A stretch of 36,503 nt of DNA, taken from Comamonas sp. lk. Its GTDB lineage: Bacteria; Pseudomonadota; Gammaproteobacteria; Burkholderiales; Burkholderiaceae_C. Below are positions 8,094 through 16,794 of the stretch, piece by piece. Numbering within the stretch: position 1 is the stretch's first letter; each line of letters opens with the position of its first letter. Below the pieces are notes generated by a model. It saw only the letters and a program-made list of their open reading frames with translations. It did no database searches and had not been told where the DNA came from. Position numbers and translations under genes: made by a program. The stretch is taken from contig CAMBNY010000028.1 of assembly GCA_945869165.1 (NCBI GenBank), positions 1 to 36,503 on the forward strand, written 5' to 3'.

Positions 8094-9655
8094 ACCCTGC
8101 AAGCCCGGTCCCGGTGGCCGGGCTGACCTCTTTACCGGCCTTGCAAATGGCCGGTATCTATAAGCGCTTTGGCGATGTGCTGGCCAATGTGGATGTGAAC
8201 TTCACCGTGGCGCAAGGCACTTTGCACGGCCTGATTGGTGAAAACGGCGCCGGCAAGAGTACGCTCATGTCGGTGCTCTATGGTTTTTATCCGGCGGACA
8301 GTGGCCGCATCGAGGTCTTTGGCAAGCCGGTGCAGATCCGCAACGCGGACGACGCGATTGCTTGCGGCATCGGCATGGTGCACCAGCACTTTATGCTGGT
8401 CGAAACCCTTTCTGCACTAGAAAACGTAATGCTGGGTGCCGAGCCGCATTGGCATTTGCCCAGCGCTAGCGCGCCGGTTCGCGAGCGCCTGGAGGCTTTG
8501 ATGCAGTCGACCGGACTGCGCGTCACGCTGGATGCCACCGTGGCTGATTTGGCAGTAGGCGACCGCCAGCGTTTAGAGATATTAAAAGCCCTGTACCGGG
8601 GCGCGCGCATCCTGATTTTGGACGAGCCCACTGCCGTATTAACGCCGCAGGAAACGCAGCAATTATTTGCCGTACTGCGGCAGTTGCGCGCGCAGGGCAG
8701 CACGGTGATTTTGATTACGCATAAGTTGAAAGAGGTGCTGGCGCTGTGCGACCAGGTAACCGTTATGCGTGCCGGGCGCGTGGTGGACGATATGCCGATT
8801 GCGCGTGCCAGCGTGGAAGCGCTGGCCCAGGCGATGGTGGGGCGCAAAGTGCAGTTGGACAGACCGCCAGCGCAAGTGCCGACACAGCGCGAGGCGACAC
8901 CGGTTTTGCTGGCCCAAGGCCTGCAACTGCGCGATGCCAGCGGTGTGCAGCGCCTGGCCGACGTGGGCTTGCAGTTGCGCGCCGGGGAAATCGTGGGGAT
9001 TGCCGGTGTCTCGGGCAACGGACAAAGCGAGTTGCTCGATATCTTGTCCGGCCTGGCCGCGCCTGATGGCGGCAGCATGCAGGTGCTGGGCCGACAGTTT
9101 GTGAGCGGTGCCTGGTTGGACCCGTTTACCGCGCGCAGCATCGGCTTAGCGCATGTGCCCGAAGACCGGCAGGCGCGGGCTTTGGTGATGGACTTTCAGG
9201 CCTGGGAGTCGGCGGTGCTGGGCTATGAACACCTGCCGCAGTTTTGCCGCACCGGCTGGATGCGCGCAGGCGCCATGCGCAATGCGACGGCAGACATGAT
9301 GGAACGCTTCGATGTGCGTCCGCGCAAAGCGGCGTTGGGCAGCCGCAAATTTTCCGGGGGGAACCAGCAAAAGCTGGTGCTAGCGCGCGAGCTGGGCCAA
9401 GCGCCACGTGTGCTGCTGGTAGGCCAGCCGACACGGGGCGTGGACATTGGCGCGATTGAGTTTATTTATTCGCAGTTGCGCGCCATGCGCGACGCAGGTT
9501 GTGCGGTGCTGCTGGTGTCCAGCGAGTTGGATGAAATTTTGGCCTTGTCGGACCGGGTGTTGGTGATGGTTCAAGGGCGTGTGAGCGGTGCGCTCGATAT
9601 TGCCGATTGCAATGAAGAGCGCCTGGGTTTATTGATGGCTGGGGCTGCGGTATGA
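8081..9655 (+). CDS. Sugar/nucleoside ABC transporter ATP-binding protein (two fused ATPase domains)
   Basis: A 524-residue double ATPase of the RbsA/YufO/NupA type, energising nucleoside import. Domain 1 has Walker A GENGAGKST, a variant signature AVGDRQRLEILKAL and Walker B ILILDEPTAVLTPQE. Domain 2 has a degenerate Walker A (GVSGNGQSELL), a standard FSGGNQQKLVLAREL signature and a Walker B ending in GQPTRGVDIGA, the usual asymmetry for this class. The start is uncertain. A TTG at 8081 overlaps the binding-protein gene by 13 bases, but the family normally begins only about five residues before the MAGIYKRFG region, so a start near 8135-8147 is also possible. It overlaps the next gene by four bases. 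Confidence 0.9.
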   Translation: MQAVNPASPVPVAGLTSLPALQMAGIYKRFGDVLANVDVNFTVAQGTLHGLIGENGAGKSTLMSVLYGFYPADSGRIEVFGKPVQIRNADDAIACGIGMVHQHFMLVETLSALENVMLGAEPHWHLPSASAPVRERLEALMQSTGLRVTLDATVADLAVGDRQRLEILKALYRGARILILDEPTAVLTPQETQQLFAVLRQLRAQGSTVILITHKLKEVLALCDQVTVMRAGRVVDDMPIARASVEALAQAMVGRKVQLDRPPAQVPTQREATPVLLAQGLQLRDASGVQRLADVGLQLRAGEIVGIAGVSGNGQSELLDILSGLAAPDGGSMQVLGRQFVSGAWLDPFTARSIGLAHVPEDRQARALVMDFQAWESAVLGYEHLPQFCRTGWMRAGAMRNATADMMERFDVRPRKAALGSRKFSGGNQQKLVLARELGQAPRVLLVGQPTRGVDIGAIEFIYSQLRAMRDAGCAVLLVSSELDEILALSDRVLVMVQGRVSGALDIADCNEERLGLLMAGAAV

Positions 9656-10767
9656 GCCAAACCACCGCCTTGCCGCGCTGGGCCGATGTGGTGCTTTTGC
9701 CTGTGGTTTGTTTGGCGCTTGCTTTGTGTGTCGCTGGCATCGTGGTGGCGCTGGTCGGGCAAAGCCCTTCGCAGGTGTTGGCGGCTTTGGTGCAAGGTGC
9801 ATTTGGCACGCCGCGCGGCCTGAGCTACACCTTGTACTACGCCACTAGTTTTATTTTTACCGGCCTGGCCGTGGCCGTGGCGTTTCATGGTGGCTTATTC
9901 AATATCGGCGGCGAAGGCCAGGCCACTTTGGGCGGCTTGGGCACGGCCTTGGTGGCGCTGTGGCTATCGCCGGTTTTGCCCGCTTGGGCCATGCTGCCCT
10001 TGATGCTGGTCTGCGGTGCTTTGTTCGGCATGGTGTGGGCGGCGATCCCGGGCTATCTGCAAGCCTATCGGGGCAGCCATGTGGTGATTACCACCATCAT
10101 GTTCAACTTTTTGGCCAGCACCTTGCTGGTGTATTTGCTGGTCAACCAATTGCGCGCGCCGGGCAATGTGGCGATCGAAAGCGCGGCCTTTGCGCCGTCG
10201 GCGCATTTGATGTCTGCCCGTGAACTGCTGGCACTGGCAGGCGTCGATTGGCCCGGCTCGCCGCTCAACGCTAGCTTGCTGCTGGCTTTGTTGGCTTGCA
10301 TGGCGGTGTATTTTTTTCTATGGCACAGCCGTAGCGGTTACCGCCTGCGGGCCGTGGGTTCCAGTCCCGGCGCAGCCGCCTATGCGGGCATCCGGCCAAA
10401 GCGGCATATTGTGTTGGCGATGGCTATCAGTGGCGCGCTGGCCGGTATGGTGGGCATGAATGAAGTTGCCGGGGTGAGTGGCCGGTTGGTGTTGGAGTTT
10501 GTCAGCGGCGCCGGCTTTACCGGTATCGCCGTGGCTTTGATGGGGCGCAACCATCCGGTGGGCATTGTGCTCGCCAGTGTGCTGTTTGGCGCGCTGTTTC
10601 AGGGCGGTGCCGAAGTCGCCTTTGATGTGTCCGGTTTCAGCCGCGACATGGTCGTCATGCTGCAAGGCTTTGTGGTCCTTTTTTCCGGGGCCATGAGCTA
10701 TGTGGTGGCGAGGCCGCTGGGGGTGCTGTTACGCGCATTGAACTTGGATGGAGCCAAGCATGGATGA
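9652..10767 (+). CDS. ABC transporter permease, nucleoside type (first subunit)
   Basis: A 371-residue inner-membrane permease of the BPD_transp_2 family (YufP/NupB-like). About ten hydrophobic segments are seen, starting at VVLLPVVCLALALCVAGIVV. Family motifs include FHGGLFNIGGEGQATLGGLG near residues 78-97 and the ITTIMFNFLAS segment. ATGA overlap with the ATPase stop indicates coupled translation. It should pair with the second permease to form the membrane channel for the BMP-type binding protein. Specificity is inferred from context. Confidence 0.9.
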   Translation: MSQTTALPRWADVVLLPVVCLALALCVAGIVVALVGQSPSQVLAALVQGAFGTPRGLSYTLYYATSFIFTGLAVAVAFHGGLFNIGGEGQATLGGLGTALVALWLSPVLPAWAMLPLMLVCGALFGMVWAAIPGYLQAYRGSHVVITTIMFNFLASTLLVYLLVNQLRAPGNVAIESAAFAPSAHLMSARELLALAGVDWPGSPLNASLLLALLACMAVYFFLWHSRSGYRLRAVGSSPGAAAYAGIRPKRHIVLAMAISGALAGMVGMNEVAGVSGRLVLEFVSGAGFTGIAVALMGRNHPVGIVLASVLFGALFQGGAEVAFDVSGFSRDMVVMLQGFVVLFSGAMSYVVARPLGVLLRALNLDGAKHG

Positions 10768-11728
10768 AACCCTTATTGCTTCAGTACTAGCCTCTGCCGT
10801 GCGCCTGGCAACGCCCTTGGTTTTGTGTGCGCTGGCCGGCTTGTTCTCGGAGCGATCTGGCGTGGTGGACATCGGGCTGGAGGGCAAGATGTTGTTTGCC
10901 GCCTTTGCTGCTGGAGCAATGGGCGCTTTTACCGGTTCGACCACGCTGGCGCTGATGGCGGCGATGTTGGTTGGCGTGTTGCTATCGTCCTTGCATGGGC
11001 TTGCTTGCGTCAGCTATCCGGGCGACCAGGTGGTCTCTGGTGTGGCGCTCAATATCATCGCCGCAGGACTCACCGTAGTGCTGGGCATCGCGTGGTTCGC
11101 GCAGGGCGGGCAAACCCCGCCGCTGTCGGTGGACGTGCGGGTGCAGGCGCATTGGCAATGGTTGGTACAAGCGGTGCAGCCGCTGCCCTGGTTGGGGCCC
11201 GTCCTGGGGCAGGCGCTGTTCGGCCACAACCTGCTGGTCTATTGCGCCTACGCTTTGGTGCCGCTCGCCTGGTATGTGCTGTACCGCACCCGCTTTGGTT
11301 TACGTTTGCGCGCGGTGGGCGAGAACCCGCAAATGGTCGATGCAGCAGGCGTGTCGGTGCAGCGCTTGCGTTATGCGGCCTTGGCCATCAACGGGCTTTT
11401 GTGCGGTTTGGCGGGTAGCTACCTGGTACTGGCGCAAAGCGCCAATTTTTCGCCACACATGACCGCCGGGCAGGGCTTTATGGCGCTGGCCGCTTTGATC
11501 TTTGGGCGCTGGAAACCCTGGGGCGCTTTGGGCGCCTGCTTGTTGTTTGGTTTGCTCGACGCCATTGCCATGCGCTTGCAAGGCGTGGACATTCCCGGTG
11601 TGGGCGCGGTTCCGGTACAAGCAATTCAGGCCTTGCCCTATCTGATGACCGTGGTGCTACTGGCCGGTTTTGTCGGGCGTGCAGTAGCGCCCGCCGCATT
11701 GGGCAAGCCCTATTTAAAAAATCGCTGA
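10760..11728 (+). CDS. ABC transporter permease, nucleoside type (second subunit)
   Basis: A 322-residue permease of the same superfamily (YufQ/NupC-like), shorter than its partner as is usual. It opens with LASAVRLATPLVLCALAGLF followed by the diagnostic ERSGVVDIGLEGKMLFAAF. Later hydrophobic segments end with YLMTVVLLAGFVG. The ATG at 10760 is preferred over one at 10748 because GGAG lies eight bases before it; this start overlaps the preceding stop by eight bases. It is the last gene of the transporter operon. The 76 bases after it carry no convincing terminator. Confidence 0.9.
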   Translation: MDETLIASVLASAVRLATPLVLCALAGLFSERSGVVDIGLEGKMLFAAFAAGAMGAFTGSTTLALMAAMLVGVLLSSLHGLACVSYPGDQVVSGVALNIIAAGLTVVLGIAWFAQGGQTPPLSVDVRVQAHWQWLVQAVQPLPWLGPVLGQALFGHNLLVYCAYALVPLAWYVLYRTRFGLRLRAVGENPQMVDAAGVSVQRLRYAALAINGLLCGLAGSYLVLAQSANFSPHMTAGQGFMALAALIFGRWKPWGALGACLLFGLLDAIAMRLQGVDIPGVGAVPVQAIQALPYLMTVVLLAGFVGRAVAPAALGKPYLKNR

Positions 11729-11804
11729 AAGCCGGATCGTCGCATCACGGCCACCGTCGCGAGTAAGGACTTAGGGTAGGCGTTACTTACCGCGTGCAGC
11801 ACGC

Positions 11805-13526
11805 TTATTCGGTCTTCTGGATGCTTCGTTTTTGCAAACGCTGCGCATCGATTAATCGCGCTAATCGCTTGGGCAAGGGCAGCGGTTCCCCCATCAAACG
11901 CGCGGCCAGCAATTCTGCGCACAGCGCTGCAAAAGTCAGCCCACGCGCGCCCATGGCCAGACACATCCATAAGCCGTTTTCGCCGCCTGCATTGGCAGGT
12001 CCCACCAGCGGCAAGCGGTCGTGCGAAACGCAGCGCTGCCCGCGCCACAAAGTAAGTTGCCCCGCTGCGTATTGCGCTTGCAAGGGCACGGTCAATGCGG
12101 GCACCAGTGCTGCCACCCGGGCCAGATTGCCTTGATGGCAGGCTGCCTCACTGGCGCTGTCATCCGCTTCAAAGCCGGCCCCGGCCAACCATTGCATGCC
12201 CGTATTAGCAGCAACGGCGGGCAAGAAGTGCCCTTGCCCGTGGAATGGTAATGCGGGCAGGCCTGGCAGGCCATTTGCCGGGCCGCTGCTGATGCTGCCG
12301 TACCTAGGGTGAATTTGCGCCAAGGCCTGATGTGCGGCGGGGCTCACCGCCACACAAGCCTCGCCGCCATGCAGCCTCGCGGGTATCAAGCGCGCTGCAT
12401 CCATGGCATTACAAAGCACCAGCAATTCGCTACTCGCTAGTTCTAGGCCCTTGGCATCGAAAGCCGTCCATTGCGATTGGTGGTAACCCAAGCCGTGTAC
12501 TTCGGCTTCGCAGCGCAGGCTCACACCTGGCGTTGCCAGGCAGGCGCGTATCCAGGCCTGTGGCTTGACCCACAGGGCCTCAGGGTGCCATAGCATGGAC
12601 CCGCTTGCATCGGTGGGCCTCGGTGCTTGCTGCGTACTATCAAGCCGGGTGCTATTGCGTTGACGCCGATGGCGTTCAGGTAGCTCCGCTCGCAAAGCGC
12701 CGCCTTCCTGCCAATCCTCACCCCGCACCAGAACGGATTGCAGTAGGTGGCGGGTCAGGTGGTAGGCACTTCGGGTGAGGTGAAGCAAGGGGTCGGCGGC
12801 CGAGTCACCGCTTACGCTCACTAGCCCTGCGGGCAGGCCGGATGCACCGGCTGCGGCTTGTGGGAGCTTTTCCAGCACGGTGACTTGCCAACCGCGCAAG
12901 GCCAAAGCGCGCGCCACCAAAGCGCCGCTGATTCCCGCACCGATGATGGTGCAACGCCCGGCGTGCGCAAACACCTGCGTATGGGCGCTCCGACTACGGC
13001 GCAATGCCCAAGCGGGGGCGAAAACCCATGTCGATGGCTTGTGCGGCTTCCAAAGCCTGGCATCGAGTTTCGGGGAATCGCCACGCTGATTGCTGGTCTG
13101 CTCCCAGAACAAGGTGGTGCCCCGGCGCGCCAGGGTTTGCAGGCCGTGTAGTTCCCGCTCTGTCCAGGCTGCACCTGCATCCAAAAACAGGTGGTCGGCT
13201 TGCAGTACCAACTGCGCCAAACTGGCAGCTCTGGGGCCAATACACAGGGTCAGCAGAACCCGTCCATCCTCAAATGGCAGGCGGTAAAAGCCCTGCTTTA
13301 ATGGCCCCGCGACACCTAGGGCGCTAAGCCCCTTGGCCAGCGTCTGCGCTGGAGGGGAAGATGCGCTTGTGGAGTCAGTGTTAGGCCAGTGCGCCGATTC
13401 CACCAGCGCGACATAGTGCAGTAGACCCGTGTTGAATGGGGCGTCGGCATAGGTCCGCCGCGCGCGTAAAAATCCGGCGCCCGCTCCGAAGGCGGTATCG
13501 ACAATGCAGGTGGCGCCTGCGGCCAC
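11805..13526 (-). CDS. mnmC: MnmC-like protein: intact FAD-dependent oxidoreductase domain with a truncated, degenerate methyltransferase domain
   Basis: MnmC finishes the mnm5s2U wobble modification of tRNA. Its C-terminal FAD domain removes carboxymethyl and its N-terminal domain adds a methyl from SAM. Here the C-terminal part (from about residue 190) is well preserved, with CTIIGAGISGALVARALALR as FAD fold, ASGLPAGLVS, and a closing WRGQRCVSHDRLPLVGP. The N-terminal part is recognisable but worn: DTAFGAGAGFLRA stands where ETGFGxGxNFL is usual, and FLDAGAAWTEREL stands where the FLDGFxPxxNPxxW motif is expected. Roughly 60 residues of the normal N-terminus are absent, and the only start is a GTG at 13526, 23 bases after the yggX stop. 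Methyltransferase activity is doubtful; oxidoreductase activity is likely (inference). Confidence 0.82.
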   Translation of the reverse strand: MAAGATCIVDTAFGAGAGFLRARRTYADAPFNTGLLHYVALVESAHWPNTDSTSASSPPAQTLAKGLSALGVAGPLKQGFYRLPFEDGRVLLTLCIGPRAASLAQLVLQADHLFLDAGAAWTERELHGLQTLARRGTTLFWEQTSNQRGDSPKLDARLWKPHKPSTWVFAPAWALRRSRSAHTQVFAHAGRCTIIGAGISGALVARALALRGWQVTVLEKLPQAAAGASGLPAGLVSVSGDSAADPLLHLTRSAYHLTRHLLQSVLVRGEDWQEGGALRAELPERHRRQRNSTRLDSTQQAPRPTDASGSMLWHPEALWVKPQAWIRACLATPGVSLRCEAEVHGLGYHQSQWTAFDAKGLELASSELLVLCNAMDAARLIPARLHGGEACVAVSPAAHQALAQIHPRYGSISSGPANGLPGLPALPFHGQGHFLPAVAANTGMQWLAGAGFEADDSASEAACHQGNLARVAALVPALTVPLQAQYAAGQLTLWRGQRCVSHDRLPLVGPANAGGENGLWMCLAMGARGLTFAALCAELLAARLMGEPLPLPKRLARLIDAQRLQKRSIQKTE

Positions 13527-13549
13527 GGGAGCTAGCGTTGAATGTGGAC

Positions 13550-13822
13550 TTAGGCCGATGGCGGCACGTAGCCCTGGGCGGCGTCGGCGCCGCTACCGAA
13601 GAAATGGTTTTCCATTTGGCGGGCCAGGTATTGGCGGGCGCGGGCGTCGGCTAAATTGAGGCGGTTTTCATTGACCAGCATCGTTTGGTGCTTGAGCCAG
13701 GCGGCCCAGGCCTCTTTGCTCACGCCCTCCCAAATGCGTTTGCCCAATTCGCCAGGGTAGGGCGGAAAATCCAGACCTTCGGCCTCGGTGCCAAGTTTGA
13801 TGCAGGTGACGGTACGTGCCAT
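13550..13822 (-). CDS. yggX: YggX, oxidative damage protection / Fe(II)-trafficking protein
   Basis: A 90-residue protein of the YggX family, linked in enteric bacteria to protecting iron-sulfur clusters and to iron trafficking. It begins [20 protein letters not shown] with the conserved Cys7, followed by [32 protein letters not shown] and [15 protein letters not shown], all hallmark blocks. The ATG at 13822 with AAAGGTC upstream is chosen over a longer reading with 14 extra residues. It lies just upstream of the mnmC-like gene on the same strand and diverges from dsbB. Confidence 0.95.
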   Translation of the reverse strand: MARTVTCIKLGTEAEGLDFPPYPGELGKRIWEGVSKEAWAAWLKHQTMLVNENRLNLADARARQYLARQMENHFFGSGADAAQGYVPPSA

Positions 13823-13958
13823 GAAGTAAGACCTTTGATGTAGCGCAAAAAAGCGCGCAGCCAAAAGCGCGATCTTATTCCCTTTGGCTGGCAGCCCCCT
13901 TCGATGCAGGCGGATAATCGCTCAACACCGACAGGAAAGTTTGAATGAAGGAAACCGT

Positions 13959-14498
13959 GTGACTGTGCTTTTTGATTTGCTAGATGCCCACCCGAGGCGG
14001 ATTTATGGGCTAACTGCACTGGTAGCGGCTTTGTTGCTGTTATTTGGCTTGTACTTGCAGCATGTGGTCGGTCTGGAGCCTTGCCCCATGTGTATCGTGC
14101 AGCGCTATGCCTTTGTGCTGGTGGCGTTGCTGGCGGCCGTGGCGGCCAGCAGCAAATCTCCGCGCGCTTGGGCAGGCTTGGGCATCTTGATTGTTGTACT
14201 TTCGGCCTTTGGCGCATTTGTCGCTGCCCGCCAGAGCTATTTGCAGTGGTTCCCGCCCGAAGTGTTCACTTGCGGGCGCGACCTTTACGGCATGATCGAA
14301 AGCTTTCCGCTGCAGCGAGTAATCCCCATGGTCTTCAAAGGCAGCGGCGATTGCTCTGCGATTGATTGGACTTTTTTAGGCGGCTCCATTGCCAACTGGT
14401 CTTTCTTGTGCTTTTGCGATGTAGCCATCACTTCCGCGCTGATCGCCTGGCGGCATAGCGGCCTGGTCCCTAAGGCGGCTGAACCGTTTCAAGCCTGA
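13959..14498 (+). CDS. dsbB: Disulfide bond formation protein DsbB
   Basis: A 179-residue inner-membrane quinone reductase that reoxidises periplasmic DsbA. It has four hydrophobic segments (from LTALVAALLLLFGLYLQ onward). The first periplasmic redox pair is in EPCPMCIVQRYAF near residue 44, and the second loop holds FTCGRD and SGDCSAIDWTFLG, giving the second cysteine pair. The GTG at 13959 is preferred because GGA lies a few bases upstream and the resulting start matches DsbB length; the frame runs 25 codons further upstream without family similarity. It is monocistronic by appearance, divergent from yggX and convergent with argA. Confidence 0.92.
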   Translation: MTVLFDLLDAHPRRIYGLTALVAALLLLFGLYLQHVVGLEPCPMCIVQRYAFVLVALLAAVAASSKSPRAWAGLGILIVVLSAFGAFVAARQSYLQWFPPEVFTCGRDLYGMIESFPLQRVIPMVFKGSGDCSAIDWTFLGGSIANWSFLCFCDVAITSALIAWRHSGLVPKAAEPFQA

Positions 14499-14583
14499 CT
14501 AACGGCAGCACCAAGCATTTAGCAACGACGGGCCGTCGCATCGCTGTCGCTCCTGGCAGTGCGGCGACGCAAGGCAAGAGGAC

Positions 14584-15933
14584 TTAGCCCAGCTTTTTCA
14601 CCAGCACCTGGCTTTTGCGGTCCCAGTTGTATTGGCGTTTACGCGCTTCGGGCAGCCAGTCGGCGTCCACCAGTATGAAGCCGCGTTTCAAAAACCAGTG
14701 CGTGGTGCGGGTGGTTAGCACAAAAATACTTTCCAGACCGGCGGCGCGGGCGCGTTGCTCTATGCGTTTGAGCACGCGCTCGCCATCGCCCTGGCCTTGC
14801 ACATCGGGGGAGACGGTGAGCGCCGCCATCTCGCCGGTGCGCGTTTCGGGGTAGGGGTTGAGCGCGGCGCAGGCGAAGATCACGCCATCGTGCTCAATGA
14901 CGGTGTAGCTGGACGCATCGCGCTCTATTTCGGTGCGGCTACGTTTGACCAGGGTGCCGTCTTTTTCAAACGGTTCAATGAGCTTGAGGATGCCGCCCAC
15001 ATCGTTGTCGCCTGCTTCACGCAGGCTTTCGAGTTTTTCATCGACGATCATCGTGCCTATGCCGTCATGCACATAGACCTCTAGCAAGATGGCGCCATCG
15101 ACCGCATAGGGAATGATGTGGCTGCGCTCGACACCGCCTTTGCAGGCGGTCACGCAATGTTGCAAATAAAAGCCTACATCGGCGGGCTCACGCGCAGGGG
15201 GCGCTTCCAGCAACAAAGCTTCGGCAGCGGCTAGCGGGAGTTCGGTGTCCACCGGGTTGTCTTCGCTCAGCGGCTCGAGCGGGCGCTGCAAGATGCCGGG
15301 CACTTCAGTCAGAAAAATTAGTTTGTCGGCCTGCAAGGCGGTGGCCACCGACGTAGCCACCTCTTCCATCGTCAAATTAAAAGCCTCGCCGGTCGGCGAA
15401 AAACCAAAGGGCGAGAGCAGCAGCAGGGCGCCCATGTCCAGCACTTTACTAATGCCTGCCGTATCGACTTTGCGCACCACGCCGGAGTTTTGGAAATCTA
15501 CGCCATCGACGATGCCCACGGGGCGGGCGGTGATGAAGTTGCCGCTGATCACCCGCACCGTGGAATCGGCCATGGGCGTGTTGGGTAGGCCCTGGCTGAA
15601 GGCCGCTTCGATTTCGTAGCGCAGTTGCCCTGCGGCCTCTTGCGCGCAATCGAGGGCGATTTCGTCGGTGATGCGGATGCCGTGCGAGTACTTGGCCGTA
15701 TGGCCTTTGGCCTTGAGTTGTTCATTCACCTGGGGCCGAAAGCCGTGTACCAGCACCACTTTGACGCCCATGCTTTGGATCATGGCCAGGTCTTGGGCCA
15801 AGTGCGGCAGCTTTCCGGCGGCGATGGCTTCGCCAGCGATACCGACCACAAACGTTTGGTGCCGGAACTTGTGGATATAGGGCGCCACCGACCTGAACCA
15901 GGGCACGAAGGTGAAATTAAAGACAGAGGTCAT
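14584..15933 (-). CDS. argA: Amino-acid N-acetyltransferase (N-acetylglutamate synthase)
   Basis: First step of arginine synthesis: glutamate plus acetyl-CoA to N-acetylglutamate, usually feedback-inhibited by arginine. The 449-residue protein has an amino-acid-kinase-like domain (residues about 20-280; VVGIAGEAIAAGKLPHLAQD, KVVLVHGFRPQVNEQL) and a C-terminal GNAT domain (about 305-449; FACAALNPYPETRTGEMAAL, SPDVQGQGDGERVLKRIE). The acetyl-CoA loop reads QGQGDG. The ATG at 15933 gives the family start MTSVFNFTFVPWFRSVAPYI; six codons upstream there is only a TTG. It is convergent with dsbB. Confidence 0.95.
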   Translation of the reverse strand: MTSVFNFTFVPWFRSVAPYIHKFRHQTFVVGIAGEAIAAGKLPHLAQDLAMIQSMGVKVVLVHGFRPQVNEQLKAKGHTAKYSHGIRITDEIALDCAQEAAGQLRYEIEAAFSQGLPNTPMADSTVRVISGNFITARPVGIVDGVDFQNSGVVRKVDTAGISKVLDMGALLLLSPFGFSPTGEAFNLTMEEVATSVATALQADKLIFLTEVPGILQRPLEPLSEDNPVDTELPLAAAEALLLEAPPAREPADVGFYLQHCVTACKGGVERSHIIPYAVDGAILLEVYVHDGIGTMIVDEKLESLREAGDNDVGGILKLIEPFEKDGTLVKRSRTEIERDASSYTVIEHDGVIFACAALNPYPETRTGEMAALTVSPDVQGQGDGERVLKRIEQRARAAGLESIFVLTTRTTHWFLKRGFILVDADWLPEARKRQYNWDRKSQVLVKKLG

Positions 15934-15987
15934 GGGGGCGGGTGGACTCAAGGTTGGTAGTTGCCGCTAATGTACCGAAAGCGCAAG

Positions 15988-16011
15988 CCTATGGGCAGAC
16001 GCTGCCATAGG
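15988..16011. terminator. Hairpin between vapC-like gene and argA, candidate terminator
   Basis: CCTATGG(G)CAG and CTGCCATAGG form a ten-pair stem with one bulged G and the loop ACG, followed on the plus strand by GTGCATTTTTT. The plus strand shows the more terminator-like order, although the flanking genes run on the minus strand. In the minus direction the hairpin sits just after the toxin stop but lacks a strong T run. It could still end or attenuate the toxin transcript before argA. Confidence 0.4.
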
Positions 16012-16029
16012 TGCATTTTTTGGTGCGAT

Positions 16030-16464
16030 TTAGGCTTCAAGCAGAACGAGTCGCTTGGCTGGTAATAGGCGCACGAAATCCCGGTCAAAGCTTGCAAGTG
16101 TTTCCTGCCGCTCAAGCACACAGGCTGCAATCCACGCGTCTGGAATATCGTTGTCACGCAGGGCCAGCTTGTTGCACAGGGTGCGCAGCTGGGGCCATTC
16201 GTTTTGTGGCGTGAGCATGGCAACGCCGGGCTGCAGCAACAACGCGTCAATAAAGGCAAGGGCATCGCTAGTCGGTGTGGGTTGCGCGAACACTTTAGGA
16301 TGCGTCACCAGGCGCAAGTAGCTGGCAACCACGGTTCCCAGCAGACCGAGTGCCGTGCCGGTACGTGCATTTTCCAGCGCCGAGTGCAGCCACTGTTTTG
16401 CTTTGGCGTGGTGCACGTGATCGGCCCGCGATGCGGCGACCAATACATTGACATCGGGTGTCAC
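16030..16464 (-). CDS. PIN-domain toxin, VapC-like ribonuclease
   Basis: A 144-residue PIN-domain protein, predicted metal-dependent RNase toxin of a type II toxin-antitoxin pair. The first acidic residue is in TPDVNVLVAASRADH at the N-terminus. The later acids are in NDIPDAWIAACVLE and the C-terminal TLASFDRDFVRL. The glutamate usually found in helix 3 is not evident (VVASYLRLVTHP), as in some VapC subfamilies. The start is a GTG at 16464 with AGGG eight bases upstream; the frame continues far upstream but overlaps the antitoxin. It follows the antitoxin stop by eight bases, a standard antitoxin-first layout. Confidence 0.85.
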   Translation of the reverse strand: MTPDVNVLVAASRADHVHHAKAKQWLHSALENARTGTALGLLGTVVASYLRLVTHPKVFAQPTPTSDALAFIDALLLQPGVAMLTPQNEWPQLRTLCNKLALRDNDIPDAWIAACVLERQETLASFDRDFVRLLPAKRLVLLEA

Positions 16465-16472
16465 CTGCGGCC

Positions 16473-16727
16473 CTATGCGGTGGCGTCGAGATCGTCGGCG
16501 GCTTGCAACATCGATTTGTTGCTGCTGGGATCTATGCCTGGCTGTAAGCCGCCCGTGCCTTGAAACACCGGAAGATCGGGCAAGGCGGCGGTGCTTGTGC
16601 TGTCCACCTTGGCATAGTGCGCCAGAAACTCTCGCACCTTGGCGCTGACCGAGGTGCCTTCTTCGATGGCGCGAATGCGGGCTTTGCGAATAACGGCGTC
16701 GTCTAAGGAAATGGTTAGGTTGCTCAT
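16473..16727 (-). CDS. VapB-like ribbon-helix-helix antitoxin
   Basis: An 84-residue protein with an N-terminal ribbon-helix-helix DNA-binding unit (MSNLTISLDDAVIRKARIRA, then EEGTSVSAKVREFLAHYA) and a disordered C-terminal tail rich in Asp, Ser and Pro that would neutralise the PIN toxin. It lies directly upstream of the toxin gene on the same strand. A perfect inverted repeat at 16745-16769 lies 17 bases before its start, a natural place for autorepression. RHH fold and pairing are clear; binding to that site is inferred. Confidence 0.85.
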   Translation of the reverse strand: MSNLTISLDDAVIRKARIRAIEEGTSVSAKVREFLAHYAKVDSTSTAALPDLPVFQGTGGLQPGIDPSSNKSMLQAADDLDATA

Positions 16728-16744
16728 GGTAAATCCTCACGATA

Positions 16745-16769
16745 TTACGTGAAAAAGTGTAGCACGTAA
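16745..16769. promoter_or_regulatory. Inverted repeat, candidate VapB(C) operator
   Basis: TTACGTG (16745-16751) and CACGTAA (16763-16769) form a perfect seven-base inverted repeat separated by 11 bases. It stands between the divergent antitoxin and hrpA genes. RHH antitoxins repress their own operon through such sites. The same site could also affect hrpA, which starts 25 bases beyond it. Confidence 0.5.
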
Positions 16770-16794
16770 AACTGTGCCATGGGATAATTCTTGC

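Noticed and set aside
7098..8102. Minus-strand open frame opposite the BMP binding-protein gene (334 codons)
   Set aside because: It mirrors the codon pattern of the true gene on the plus strand and resembles no family; the plus-strand gene has a signal peptide and family motifs.
11733..11775. Possible diverged repeat shared with 14530-14590 (GTCGCATC and AGGACTTAG blocks)
   Set aside because: The shared blocks are short, and the second AGGACTTAG overlaps the argA stop codon; chance similarity is enough to explain it.
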